A stretch of 64,000 bases of DNA, from the NCBI RefSeq assembly GCF_040436345.1, contig NC_133221.1, forward strand, positions 97,001-161,000, in the 5' to 3' direction. The position numbers and the translations under genes are program-made. How positions within the stretch are numbered: the stretch's first letter is position 1; every line of letters begins with the position of its first letter. This document shows positions 31,501 to 59,014 of this stretch, in pieces. The notes under the pieces were generated by a model. That model had not been told where the DNA came from. It worked only from the letters and a program-made list of their open reading frames with translations, and made no database searches. The DNA comes from Pagrus major (taxonomy: Eukaryota > Chordata > Actinopteri > Spariformes > Sparidae).

Positions 31501-32797
31501 ATTTTAGATCATGTTGATCTGAACCAGCTGCTGTTTAAACTTCTCTTCGTCTCTCAGAGTCATCGAGGCCTGATGGATTCTGTCATCTCTTTTTTTTTTT
31601 AACTTCTTTTTATTTCCTTTTATCGAGCGCAGTCATACAGTATATCACAACACATCTTTTTGATGGTACAGTAAGGTGCCACGGGTAAGGCTTTAGGAAG
31701 GTTAACAGTCCATGGATGTCTTTCATCCTAACCATAATACATGTGAGGAAAAATCTTTATCTCAGCATTACCACATACCAACATACTTCATTTTTCATTT
31801 GGAAATGGTGACAATGTAATTAATAAAGTAACTTTCACATTGCAGATGGCCATTGCCTTAAAAAAAAAAGAAAAGGATGGTTTTACCAAAAAAAAAAGAA
31901 AGACGCACAGAAGAAAAAAAAAAGGAAATTCTGCGTATCATTCATATCAAATGAAAATGTAGGGCAATGGGTGACCATTTATTTAGAATACATCTGCTTT
32001 CAGTTGTAATAATGCAGTTGAGCTTTGAGCTGTTCAAATGATCTTAGGACTGCTCCGTCAACCAGCTGGTCCAAAACCACTAGACCCCTTTCCTTCCATT
32101 TCAGGAATCCCTTGTCCAGCCTAGCTGGGGGGTTGTTTGCTATCTTTATAGCTCTAGAAATGGTCATGGGAAGTTGTAGTTTTTTCCTCACAATAGACCA
32201 TATTTTTAGAGTGTTTTTAATCCATACATTGGCAATCTTCTTTTCCCCCCATATATCTTGATTCAGGAATGGGATTGAGTCCAATGGCAAATCTGGGCAT
32301 TCACTCTGCTCCATTCCCACCCATATAGTGTCAGTGTCTTGGGATATCTAAGCAACCATTGATCGGAGTTGGGCTGCCCAATAATATTTTTTCAGACTAG
32401 GCAAATCTAGGCCAATTTGGACAGCCATTTATCCAATATAGTAAAGGTGGTGACAGGAACATAGATATGTAGTGATTGAAAGAGAAAGAGTAACCTTGGT
32501 AGAATGTTCATTCTTATGGTTTCTATTCTTCCTATCAAGGAGAGTTGCAGGATTTCCCATCTTTTAAGGTCTGCTTTTATGTGGACCATCAATTTCCCAT
32601 AGTTGGCGTTAAACAATTTTGATAGGTCTGTCGTTATAATAATTCCCAGATATCTAAATCCTTGAGACCAATGGAAATCAAGCCTTCCTGACAATTGAAT
32701 TGGCCAATGTCCAACAAACATAATTTGTCATCTGTTTGATCCTCAGTTCATTGTTTCTATCATTGTCTGTTTTTGCTGATTGTTTTTAGTTTTTAGG

Positions 32798-32832
<35 letters not shown>

Positions 32833-35800
32833 CGCGTGCACGCGCGTCCTGCCTTTTTTTAACCTTTATATATCTGGTTGAGATCTTGTCAAGTCAGTTT
32901 TATTTATATCACAACAAATCATAGTTCAGACTGAGTGAGTGTAATTCTGAGTGTTGCCAACCAACATGAAGACAAAGTATATTTGGATGAAATAACCTTT
33001 TAAAACTATAAATAATGAGTCAGAAAGTTACTTTCACTTGGTGGTGGTGACGTTAAAGTCACATGACCGTGATGTCGTCTGTTTATAGGCTAACAGCTTT
33101 TTACTGCTACACATTTAATTTATACACTGTGTGCGTGCGTGTGTGTGTGCATGCGTGTGTGTGTGCATGCGTGTGTGTTGTGTTGTGTGTGTGAATGCGT
33201 GTGTGTGTGTGAATGCGTGTGTGTGTGTGTTGTGTGTCCGTCAGAGATCAGCTCAGTGTTTCTGTCTGGACGTCTGAACAAAATAACAGTAAAATATACG
33301 ATTACTGTTCAGTCTGAGGCATTGATCAATAAAGGCTCCTCATTGATCCGACGTCACTGCTGATCTCCAAACATTCAGCTTTCAGTCAAAGAGGGAAAAA
33401 CGTGATCGTGATCTCAACACAACAAACAAAATTTAAATCATTTGACTTGTGGACTTTTAGGGCTTCCGTACAACAACAAGGTGTTTTAATAACAATGAAC
33501 AGAATGTACAATGAGTGTAGAAACTTTTAATAACTTCACCTGATGTCTGTGTTGTTCTGAGCTCGTTACATCACCACGGTAACTGAAGTTAAACACACCA
33601 AGCTTCATCAATAGTTCAGAGACTTCCAGCTGATCTGAGCTCAAACTGCATCTCAACACACGTTGTGTTTGTTTACTGGCAGATGTTGACTTCGCCAATA
33701 TGGCGTCCGCTCAGACGTTCGTCAAATTGTAAAGGCGGCGTCTATTTTTCTAAATCTGGTTTTCAGCCCTCGATGCAGCGTCTCCTCCTCCTCCTCCTCC
33801 ACGTCCTCATCCTCCTCCCCCTCTTCCGCCTCAGCCTCCAACTCCTCCTCTTCCTCCTCGTCCTCCTCCACATCCTCCTCCACCTCCCCCTCCGACTCCT
33901 ACTCTTCCTCCTCCTCCTCCTCCTCCACCTCCCCCTCCGACTCCTACTCTTCCTCCTCCTCCTCCTCTTCCTCCTCCTCCTCCTCCTCCACCTCCCCCTC
34001 CTCCTCCTCCACCTCCACATCCTCCTCCACCTCCCCCTCTTCCTCCTCCTCCTCCACGTCCTCCTCCTCCTCCTCCCCCTCTTCCGCCTCAGCCTCCAAC
34101 TCCTCCTCTTCCTCCTCCTCCTCCTCCTCCACCTCCCCCTCCTCCTCCCCCTCCTCCTCCTCCACCTCCACATCCTCCTCCACCTCCCNNNNNNNNNNNN
34201 NNNNNNNNNNNNNNNNNNNNNNNNNNNNNNNNNNNNNNNNNNNNNNNNNNNNNNNNNNNNNNNNNNNNNNNNNNNNNNNNNNNNNNNNCAAACAAAATTT
34301 AAATCATTTGACTTGTGGACTTTTAGGGCTTCCGTACAACAACAAGGTGTTTTAATAACAATGAACAGAATGTACAATGAGTGTAGAAACTTTTAATAAC
34401 TTCACCTGATGTCTGTGTTGTTCTGAGCTCGTTACATCACCACGGTAACTGAAGTTAAACACACCAAGCTTCATCAATAGTTCAGAGACTTCCAGCCGAT
34501 CTGAGCTCAAACTGCATCTCAACACACGTTGTGTTTGTTTACTGGCAGATGTTGACTTCGCCAATATGGCGTCCGCTCAGACGTTCGTCAAATTGTAAAG
34601 GCGGCGTCTATTTTTCTAAATCTGGTTTTCAGCCCTCGATGCAGCGTCTCCTCCTCCTCCTCCTCCACGTCCTCCTCCTCCTCCCCCTCTTCCGCCTCAG
34701 CCTCCAACTCCTCCTCTTCCTCCTCGTCCTCCTCCACATCCTCCTCACCTCCCCCTCCGACTCCTACTCTTCCTCCTCCTCCTCCTCCTCCACCTCCCCC
34801 TCCGACTCCTACTCTTCCTCCTCCTCCTCCTCTTCCTCCCCCTCCTCCTCCTCCACCTCCACATCCTCCTCCACCTCCCCCTCTTCCTCCTCCTCCTCCA
34901 CGTCCTCCTCCTCCTCCTCCCCCTCTTCCGCCTCAGCCTCCAACTCCTCCTCTTCCTCCTCCTCCTCCTCCTCCACCTCCCCCTCCTCCTCCCCCCCTCC
35001 TCCTCCCACCTCCACATCCTCCTCCACCTCCCCCTCTTCCTCCTCCTCCTCCACATCCTCCTCCACTCTCCCTCCACCTCTTCCTCTTCCTCCTCCTCCC
35101 CCTCCTCATCCTCCTCCACCTCCTCCTCTTCCTCCCCCTCCCCCTCCACCTCCCCCTCCACCTCCTCCACATCCTCCTCCTCCTCCTCCCCCTCCTCCTC
35201 CTCCTCCTCCACATCCTCCTCCACCTCTTCCTCCTCCACATCCTCCTCCTCCACCTCTTCCTCTTCCTCCTCCTCCTCCTCCTCCCCCTCTCCCTCCACC
35301 TCTTCCTCCTCCTCCCCCCTCCTCCTCTTCCTCCCCCTCCTCCTCTTCCTCCTCCCCCTCCACATCCTCCTCTTCCTCCTCCCCCTCCACCTCTTCCTCC
35401 TTCACCTCCACCTCTTCCTCCTTCACATCCACATCCACCTCCACCTCTCATCATCTTCCTCCTCCTCCTCTCCCCTCCTTCCTCCTCCTCCACCTCCCCC
35501 TCTTCCTCCACCTCTCCCTCCACATCTTCCTCCTCCTCCTCCACCTCCTCCTCCTCCTCCCCCTCCCCCTCTCCCTCCACCTCTTCCTCCTCCTCCCCCT
35601 CCACACCCTCCTCCTCTTCCTCCCCCTCCTCCTCTTCCTCCTCCCCCTCCACCTCTTCCTCCTCCTCCTCCTCCTCCTCCTCCCACCCCCTCCACATCCT
35701 CCTCCTCCTCTCCTCCACCTCTTCCTCCTCCTCCTCCTCCACATCCTCCTCTTCCTCCTCCCCCTCCACCTCTTCCTCCTCCTCCTCCTCCTCCTCCTCC

Positions 35801-37319
35801 TCCTCCTCCACCCCCTCCACATCCTCCTCCTCCTCCACCTCCCCCTCTTCCTCCTCCTCCTCCACGTCCTCCTCCTCCTCCTCCTCCTCCCCCTCTTCCG
35901 CCTCAGCCTCCAACTCCTCCTCTTCCTCCTCCCCCTCTCCGCCTCAGCCTCCAACTCCTCCTCTTCCTCCTCCTCCTCCTCCTCCACCTCCCCCTCCTCC
36001 TCCTCCCCCTCCTCCTCCTCCCTCCTCCTCCTCCTCCTCCTCCTCCACCTCCCCCTCCTCCTCCTCCCCCTCCTCCTCCTCCACCTCCACATCCTCCTCC
36101 ACCTCCCCCTCTTCCTCCTCCTCCTCCACATCCTCCTCCACCTCTCCCTCCACCTCTTCTCTTCCTCCTCCTCACCCCTCCTCATCCTCCTCCACCTCCT
36201 CCTCTTCCTCCCCCCTCCCCCTCCTCCTCCACCTCCCCCTCCACCTCCTCCACATCCTCCTCCTCCTCCTCCCCCTCCTCCTCCTCCTCCTCCACCTCCC
36301 CCTCCTCCTCCTCCTCCACATCCTCCTCCTCCACCTCTTCCTCTTCTCCTCCTCCTCCTCCTCCCCCTCTCCCTCCACCTCTTCCTCCTCCTCCCCCTCC
36401 TCCTCTTCCTCCTCCCCCTCCACATCCTCCTCCCCCTCCACCTCTTCCTCCTTCACCTCCACCTCTTCCTCCTTCACATCCACATCCACCTCCACCTCTT
36501 CATCTTCCTCCTCCTCCTCCCCCTCTTCCTCCTCCTCCACCTCCCCCTCTTCCTCCACCTCTCCCTCCACCTCTTCCTCCTCCTCCTCCACCTCCTCCTC
36601 CTCCTCCCCCTCCCCCTCTCCCTCCACCTCTTCCTCCTCCTCCCCTCCACACCCTCCTCCTCTTCCTCCCCCTCCTCCTCTTCCTCCTCCCCCTCCACCT
36701 CTTCCTCCTCCTCCTCCTCCTCCTCCTCCTCCACCCCCTCCACATCCTCCTCCTCCTCTCCCTCCACCTCTTCCTCCTCCTCCTCCTCCACATCCTCCTC
36801 TTCCTCCTCCCCCTCCACCTCTTCCTCCTCCTCCCCCTCTCCCTCCACCTCTCCCTCCTCCTCCCCCTCCACACCCTCCTCCTCTTCCTCCCCCTCCTCC
36901 TCTTCCTCCTCCCCCTCCACCTCTTCCTCCTCCTCCCCCTCTCCCTCCACCTCTTCCTCCTCCTCCCCCTCCACATCCTCCACCTCCACCTCTTCCTCCT
37001 CCTCCACCCCCTCCTCTGTCCTCCATCAGCTGTCAGCTCATAGAATATAACTCACTGTGTGTTTTGTTTGTTTTTATTTTCCAGATCGCCGTGGACAACG
37101 GGTTTGGGGGTGTGTACGGCCAGCAGAAAGCTGATTGGATGGTGGATGTGGTCCAGCAGTATTTCCATGACAACGGTTGGTAACCATGGTAACCTGTCAG
37201 CTATAAATACATTATTTCCTTGAAGTGATTTACAGTGTGTACTGCAGTACTGACCTTAGGATTACTCTGCTATACATATAGCTATACACAGCTGAGAGAA
37301 AGTACTCTGATGTTAATAG

Positions 37320-37376
<57 letters not shown>

Positions 37377-38731
37377 ATCAGCTGACCTGCAGCAGTACGA
37401 GGTGGAGGACTTCATCACTCAGCTGATGGATCAGGAGTTTGACACAGTGGTGGATGATGGGAGTTTGCCTCAGGTGCATGCACGCACACACACACGCACG
37501 CACACTCTTCCTGTACCTGTGCAGGTGTATGATGATGTCACATGTTTACCTCTTGTACCTGTGCAGGTGTCTGTCAGTCTGCTGCAGGTGTTCAGTCAGT
37601 GGCAGCAGGGGGCGCTGCAGCAGCTCAAACACACCATCAACACTCTGACCCAGAAGACGAGTCAGAGGGCGAAGGTCACAGCTCCGCCCACACAGTCTGA
37701 TAACGACAGTGATGATGAAACTCAGGTACGTCTCACCTGCCCGTCATCATACTAAAGACACCAGAATCAGCAGCTGTTTCCTGACTGGATGTTCAGGTCT
37801 GGTGTTCTTGTGCCTGATGTTTGTTAATAAACAGCCGGCGGAGCTGAAACTGATTGTGAGCTGTTATTTTCCCGGTAAACACACCGACCTCTTCAGCAGT
37901 CAGCTGCAGTGTCTCTGGGCCCGTAGCGGACCAGCTGCAGTGTCTCTGAGCCTGTAGTGGACCAGCTGCAGTGTCTCTGGGCCCGTAGCGGACCAGCTGC
38001 AGTGTCTCTGAGCCTGTAGCGGACCAGCTGCAGTGTCTCTGGGCCCGTAGCGGACCAGCTGCAGTGTCTCTGAGCCTGTAGCGGACCAGCTGCAGTGTCT
38101 CTGGGCCTGTAGTGGACCAGCTGCAGTGTCTCTGAGCCTGTAGCGGACCAGCTGCAGTGTCTCTGAGCCTGTAGTGGACCAGCTGCAGTGTCTCTGGGCC
38201 TGTAGTGGACCAGCTGCAGTGTCTCTGGGCCCGTAGCGGACCAGCTGCAGTGTCTCTGGGCCTGTAGTGGACCAGCTGCAGTGTCTCTGAGCCTGTAGTG
38301 GACCAGCTGCAGTGTCTCTGGGCCTGTAGCGGGCCAGCGGCAGCCCGGACAGCTGGCCTGTCGCTCATGTCTGTCAAACACAGAGACACTGTCTCTTGAG
38401 GATAGTGACCCTGAGAGGAACAGCAGCAGTTCAGGAGAGAAGTTTGTGTGTTTACCTGGAAACTACAGCTCATAAACCACTGGATCAGAACCAGAGCTGC
38501 TGTGAGTTCAGTGCAGTCAAGTGTAGAGAAGACAGCCAATCAGAGGAGTAGGGCAGGTCTTACAGCGTCTGTTTATTTCAGCAGGTGTTTGAATGAAACC
38601 ATAGTAACGGACGTGTTTGTGTTCAGGCGATGGACTGTGAGTTGTCCAGTCCATCAGTCAGCAGGACAGAACCTCCTCCTCCTCATCAGGATGAAGACGA
38701 CGGCTGGACGGTGGTCCAGAAGAAGAAGTGA
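28475..38731 (+). CDS. tsr2: Pre-rRNA-processing protein TSR2 homologue, five coding exons
   Basis: Tsr2 is the chaperone that holds ribosomal protein eS26 (Rps26) and supports 20S pre-rRNA processing in small-subunit assembly. Coding exons: 28475-28552, 37085-37175, 37382-37473, 37567-37725, 38627-38731; all joins are in phase, total 525 nt, 174 aa (human 191). Conserved features: IAVDNGFGG near residue 27, [17 protein letters not shown] and VVDDGSLPQ in the middle, an acidic stretch DNDSDDET, and the C-terminal [11 protein letters not shown] typical of the family. The start has a good context (CAACATGG). Intron 1 is 8.5 kb and repeat-filled. It lies downstream of grm6 in the same orientation and converges on srpk3. 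A variant poly(A) signal ATTAAA lies at 38880. Confidence 0.93.
28625..28832. repeat. 14-bp minisatellite (GCTGACAGGCTAAC)
   Basis: About 14 copies of GCTGACAGGCTAAC, with GCTAACAGG variants, at the start of tsr2 intron 1. Confidence 0.93.
28860..29560. other. tsr2 intron 1, unrecognised segment
   Basis: An 85-codon + strand open frame at 29072-29329 has no recognisable domain. No repeat structure is evident. Confidence 0.4.
29590..29800. mobile_element. C-rich repeat and possible MITE end
   Basis: A CCCCTGGGCCCCTGGGCCC/CCGGACCCCTGGG array at 29598-29702 is followed by sequence whose reverse complement starts CAGGGCCGTATGCAGGATTT, a form common at hAT-like element ends. The partner end was not found. 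Confidence 0.45.
30288..30452 (+). repeat. Inverted copy of the repeat at 33475-33637
   Basis: About 165 bp matching the reverse complement of 33475-33637 (and of 34341-34503) except for a 2-bp insertion and rare substitutions. The shared frame reads [20 protein letters not shown]. No known domain. Confidence 0.85.
30640..30955. repeat. 17-19 bp minisatellite (ACAGATGTTATACTACAGT)
   Basis: About 18 units of ACAGATGTTATACTACAGT with shortened forms lacking AGT, in tsr2 intron 1. Confidence 0.92.
30960..31585. other. tsr2 intron 1, no recognised content
   Basis: Unique-looking sequence between the array at 30955 and the L1 relic. Confidence 0.5.
31590..32770 (-). mobile_element. LINE-1 ORF2 3' fragment
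   Basis: On the minus strand the downstream part of L1 ORF2 is visible: [40 protein letters not shown] and [11 protein letters not shown] (32720-32407), then [20 protein letters not shown] (32300-32000) after frame breaks. A T-rich stretch at 31590-31601 is the poly(A) tail of the minus-strand element. 5' truncated and inactive. Confidence 0.85.
32771..33422. other. tsr2 intron 1 with GT-rich runs
   Basis: (GT)n at about 32803-32828 and GT-rich stretches at 33129-33237. A short interspersed-repeat fragment (AAGTCAGTTTTATTTATAT) lies at 32891. No gene. Confidence 0.6.
33423..34188. repeat. Copy A of a duplicated segment ending at the assembly gap
   Basis: Matches 34289 onward at a constant offset of 866 bp over the first several hundred bases, with only isolated differences (for example AGCTGATCTG versus AGCCGATCTG). 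It ends in TCC-rich sequence at the gap. Confidence 0.9.
34189..34288. other. Assembly gap (100 N)
   Basis: Exactly 100 N, the usual placeholder for a gap of unknown size, inside TCC-rich sequence. Confidence 0.98.
34289..35040. repeat. Copy B of the duplicated segment
   Basis: Begins at the same base as copy A (CAAACAAAATTTAAATC) and continues past the point where copy A stops. Confidence 0.88.
34647..37013. repeat. TCC-rich polypyrimidine tract of 2.4 kb
   Basis: Almost pure pyrimidine on the + strand: (TCC)n broken by TCCACC, TCTTCC, CACATCC and CCCCC. The same sequence starts at 33781 in copy A. Longer blocks recur, for example the CTCTTCCGCCTCAGCCTCCA segment at several positions, showing higher-order duplication. 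It lies in tsr2 intron 1 and ends about 70 bp before exon 2. Long Ser/Pro- or Glu/Gly/Arg-rich ORFs across it are artefacts. Confidence 0.95.
37085..37175 (+). CDS. tsr2: tsr2 coding exon 2
   Basis: Codes [20 protein letters not shown] to QQYFHDN. Acceptor TTTTCCAG. The phase-correct donor is the weak AACG|GTTGGT; a better-looking GTAACC four bases later would shift the frame. Confidence 0.88.
37322..37374. repeat. (GT)n microsatellite at the tsr2 exon 3 acceptor
   Basis: About 25 GT repeats end only 8 bp before the exon, replacing a standard pyrimidine tract. Confidence 0.95.
37382..37473 (+). CDS. tsr2: tsr2 coding exon 3
   Basis: Codes the core motif [20 protein letters not shown] to GSLPQ. 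The acceptor GATCAG gives an Ala codon split over the junction (N-A-D-L), as in the human protein. Confidence 0.9.
37567..37725 (+). CDS. tsr2: tsr2 coding exon 4
   Basis: 53 codons, [20 protein letters not shown] to the acidic DNDSDDETQ. Donor CTCAG|GTACGT. Confidence 0.9.
37900..38345. repeat. 31-bp minisatellite in tsr2 intron 4
   Basis: About 14 copies of a 31-bp unit containing GACCAGCTGCAGTGTCTCTG, differing mainly at GGGCCCGTAGCG versus GAGCCTGTAGTG. Confidence 0.95.
38627..38731 (+). CDS. tsr2: tsr2 coding exon 5
   Basis: 34 codons, [20 protein letters not shown] to [11 protein letters not shown] and TGA at 38729-38731. The GW-V-basic ending is diagnostic of the family. Confidence 0.92.
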   Translation, partial: AMDCELSSPSVSRTEPPPPHQDEDDGWTVVQKKK

Positions 38732-38879
38732 TGAAGAGGACGAGAGCAGAATGAACTGTTGACCTTTGACCCTCAACATGGGACTGTAAACAACGTTTCT
38801 ATTGGACGATGAACTGTTGCCGTCGTCATGGTGATCTGAGTGCAGAGGATGCCATCTTTACAGATGAGTCTGTTTTTAT

Positions 38880-38885
38880 ATTAAA
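38880..38885 (+). terminator. tsr2 poly(A) signal (ATTAAA)
   Basis: Common variant hexamer 149 bp after the stop. No better AATAAA is nearer. Confidence 0.5.
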
Positions 38886-38984
38886 TGTGTTGAAGCTGCT
38901 GCAGTTTCCTGTCTGATCACTGTTATTGATCAGAGGTTAACAGACGGTTCAGTTATTGGTGCAGGTTGAGTCCATCCTATAAGG

Positions 38985-39103
38985 GTTAAGTCAAGAACAG
39001 TTCACCCTCTTTTAAATTCAGAATTCCTGAGATCCCAAACTGATTTGAAAAGATCGGGTCGTGCACTCTGAATTTGACTTTTGGGTGAACTGTTCCTTTA
39101 ATG
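38985..39103. mobile_element. Short MITE between tsr2 and srpk3
   Basis: Left AACAGTTCACCCTCTTTTAAATTCAG is inverted on the right as CTGAATTTGACTTTTGGGTGAACTGTTCC. The GAACAGTTCACCC end is common in teleost interspersed repeats. About 120 bp, non-coding. Confidence 0.6.
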
Positions 39104-39260
39104 GTGGATAACTGATCAATAATGAATTATTGATAAACCCTTTACAATGACATTCAAGTGTCTCAACAGCAACAGGCTGGTTCTCCTCTTCTGCTCAAGT
39201 TGCTGGTTTGATTCCCAACCTCCAGTCAAAGGTAACGTCTCAGACGAGCTTTCATTCATC

Positions 39261-39266
39261 TTTATT
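39261..39266 (-). terminator. srpk3 poly(A) signal (AATAAA on minus strand)
   Basis: TTTATT on the + strand gives AATAAA about 775 bp after the srpk3 stop, implying a 3' UTR of roughly 0.8 kb that ends short of the tsr2 3' end. Confidence 0.5.
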
Positions 39267-40040
39267 TTCACAGAAGATATTTTCCACACAGATGAACACA
39301 TGTAGAAAAGAAAACTCTTGATGTCACTGGTGATGTCACTATGACAGGCAGGAGGGGTCGGGGTCATTTTCAAGGCACTATTTATTATATGAACATAGAA
39401 ACATGATGAGACATCAGAGGTGATCTGAGGACAACTCACTTTCACTTTGAGCTACAGAGATCAATACTGTGATCAATGTCAGTGAGAGGGTCGGCTACAG
39501 TGTGCTCGTCTAAAACAAAACTCATCAGGGAGGTTCAGGAGCCTCTGATCAATAATCAATGAGGGACAGCAGGAGGTGAATCAGAAAAACACAAAATCTG
39601 TCAAATTGAGAAAAATCAGAAACGAGTACAAAGGAATAAAATCAGCAGTTAGAACAGAAACTGATTCAGAAATTAAACTTCAACTGAAAGAAACTAACAG
39701 ACACATCATGTGATCTGTTGGAGGTCAAAGGTCACCAGGTGACTGAGGCTTGATCCAAACGTCTGCTTGTTTAGAATTATACGTTACGAGCTCAGCTGTT
39801 TGTCGTGCTGTCGACCCGAATACATAGTTTCATTTGACAAAAACAGACTTGGCGTGTTTTTTACACAGAAAAGCTTCTGAAACACACAAACATCATCCAG
39901 CAGCGACGTTTGGATTCAGCCTGAGACTGAACTAGACAGACAGTCGAGGTGATAATTTCCTACTACACATGAACTCAACACTGACAGAATGAGACACTTC
40001 TAACACTCCTCAACCACAATGTGTGTGTATCAGTGTGTGT

Positions 40041-58474
<18,434 letters not shown>

Positions 58475-58960
58475 CCTGGCTCCCGTTCCTCAAACCGAAC
58501 CGGGTCGGAGCGGTCTCGCCCGACTGAAGACGGTATTCTGGAGCTAGCTCGTTAGCCTCCGTTAGCCGGCAGAACTTCACCAGAAATCGGCGGTTAAACC
58601 CGGAGACGGTCGGCCTGAGGATGTTCAGATGGTCCCGAACCTGAGCCGGGTCAGAACGGGTCAGTGCGGAGCAGCGTGGTGTCGTGTCAGTTAGCCTGTT
58701 AGCTTCGTTGTATAACAGCTGGCGCTCTGTTAGCTCTGTTAGCTCTTTTAGCTCCGGCTGCAGATAAGCGGCTTTCACTGCAGTTCGGCCCGGTCTGTAC
58801 CGGGTCAGTACCGGGTCTGTATCGTCCACGCGTATTCTGGGTGTGTTTTCTCTGCTGCTGCGGTCCGACCGTTCATGGTCTCAACAGCTGCAGGCAGTCT
58901 GACACCGGACACCGGTGTTTGCGCATGCGCAGTGAGCGGCCACGCTGAGACTGGACCCAA
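58475..58960 (-). promoter_or_regulatory. srpk3 5' UTR and CpG-rich promoter with NRF1-type site
   Basis: A CpG-dense region upstream of the start codon, without TATA box. The perfect palindrome GCGCATGCGC at 58921-58930 is the NRF1 consensus core. Transcription start not determined. Confidence 0.6.
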
Positions 58961-59014
58961 ACTGGGAACAGCGGCGGCTCTCCAGAATTTACAGCCGGGG
59001 GGGGGGCCTTTTCT

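Noticed and set aside
32000..32721. Minus-strand ORFs as a host gene
   Set aside because: The peptides are the C-terminal part of L1 ORF2 with frame breaks and a poly(A) tail.
33665..37050. Ser/Pro/Leu- and Glu/Gly/Arg-rich ORFs up to 839 codons
   Set aside because: Translations of the TCC tract and of the N gap; no domain, and all frames of both strands are equally open.
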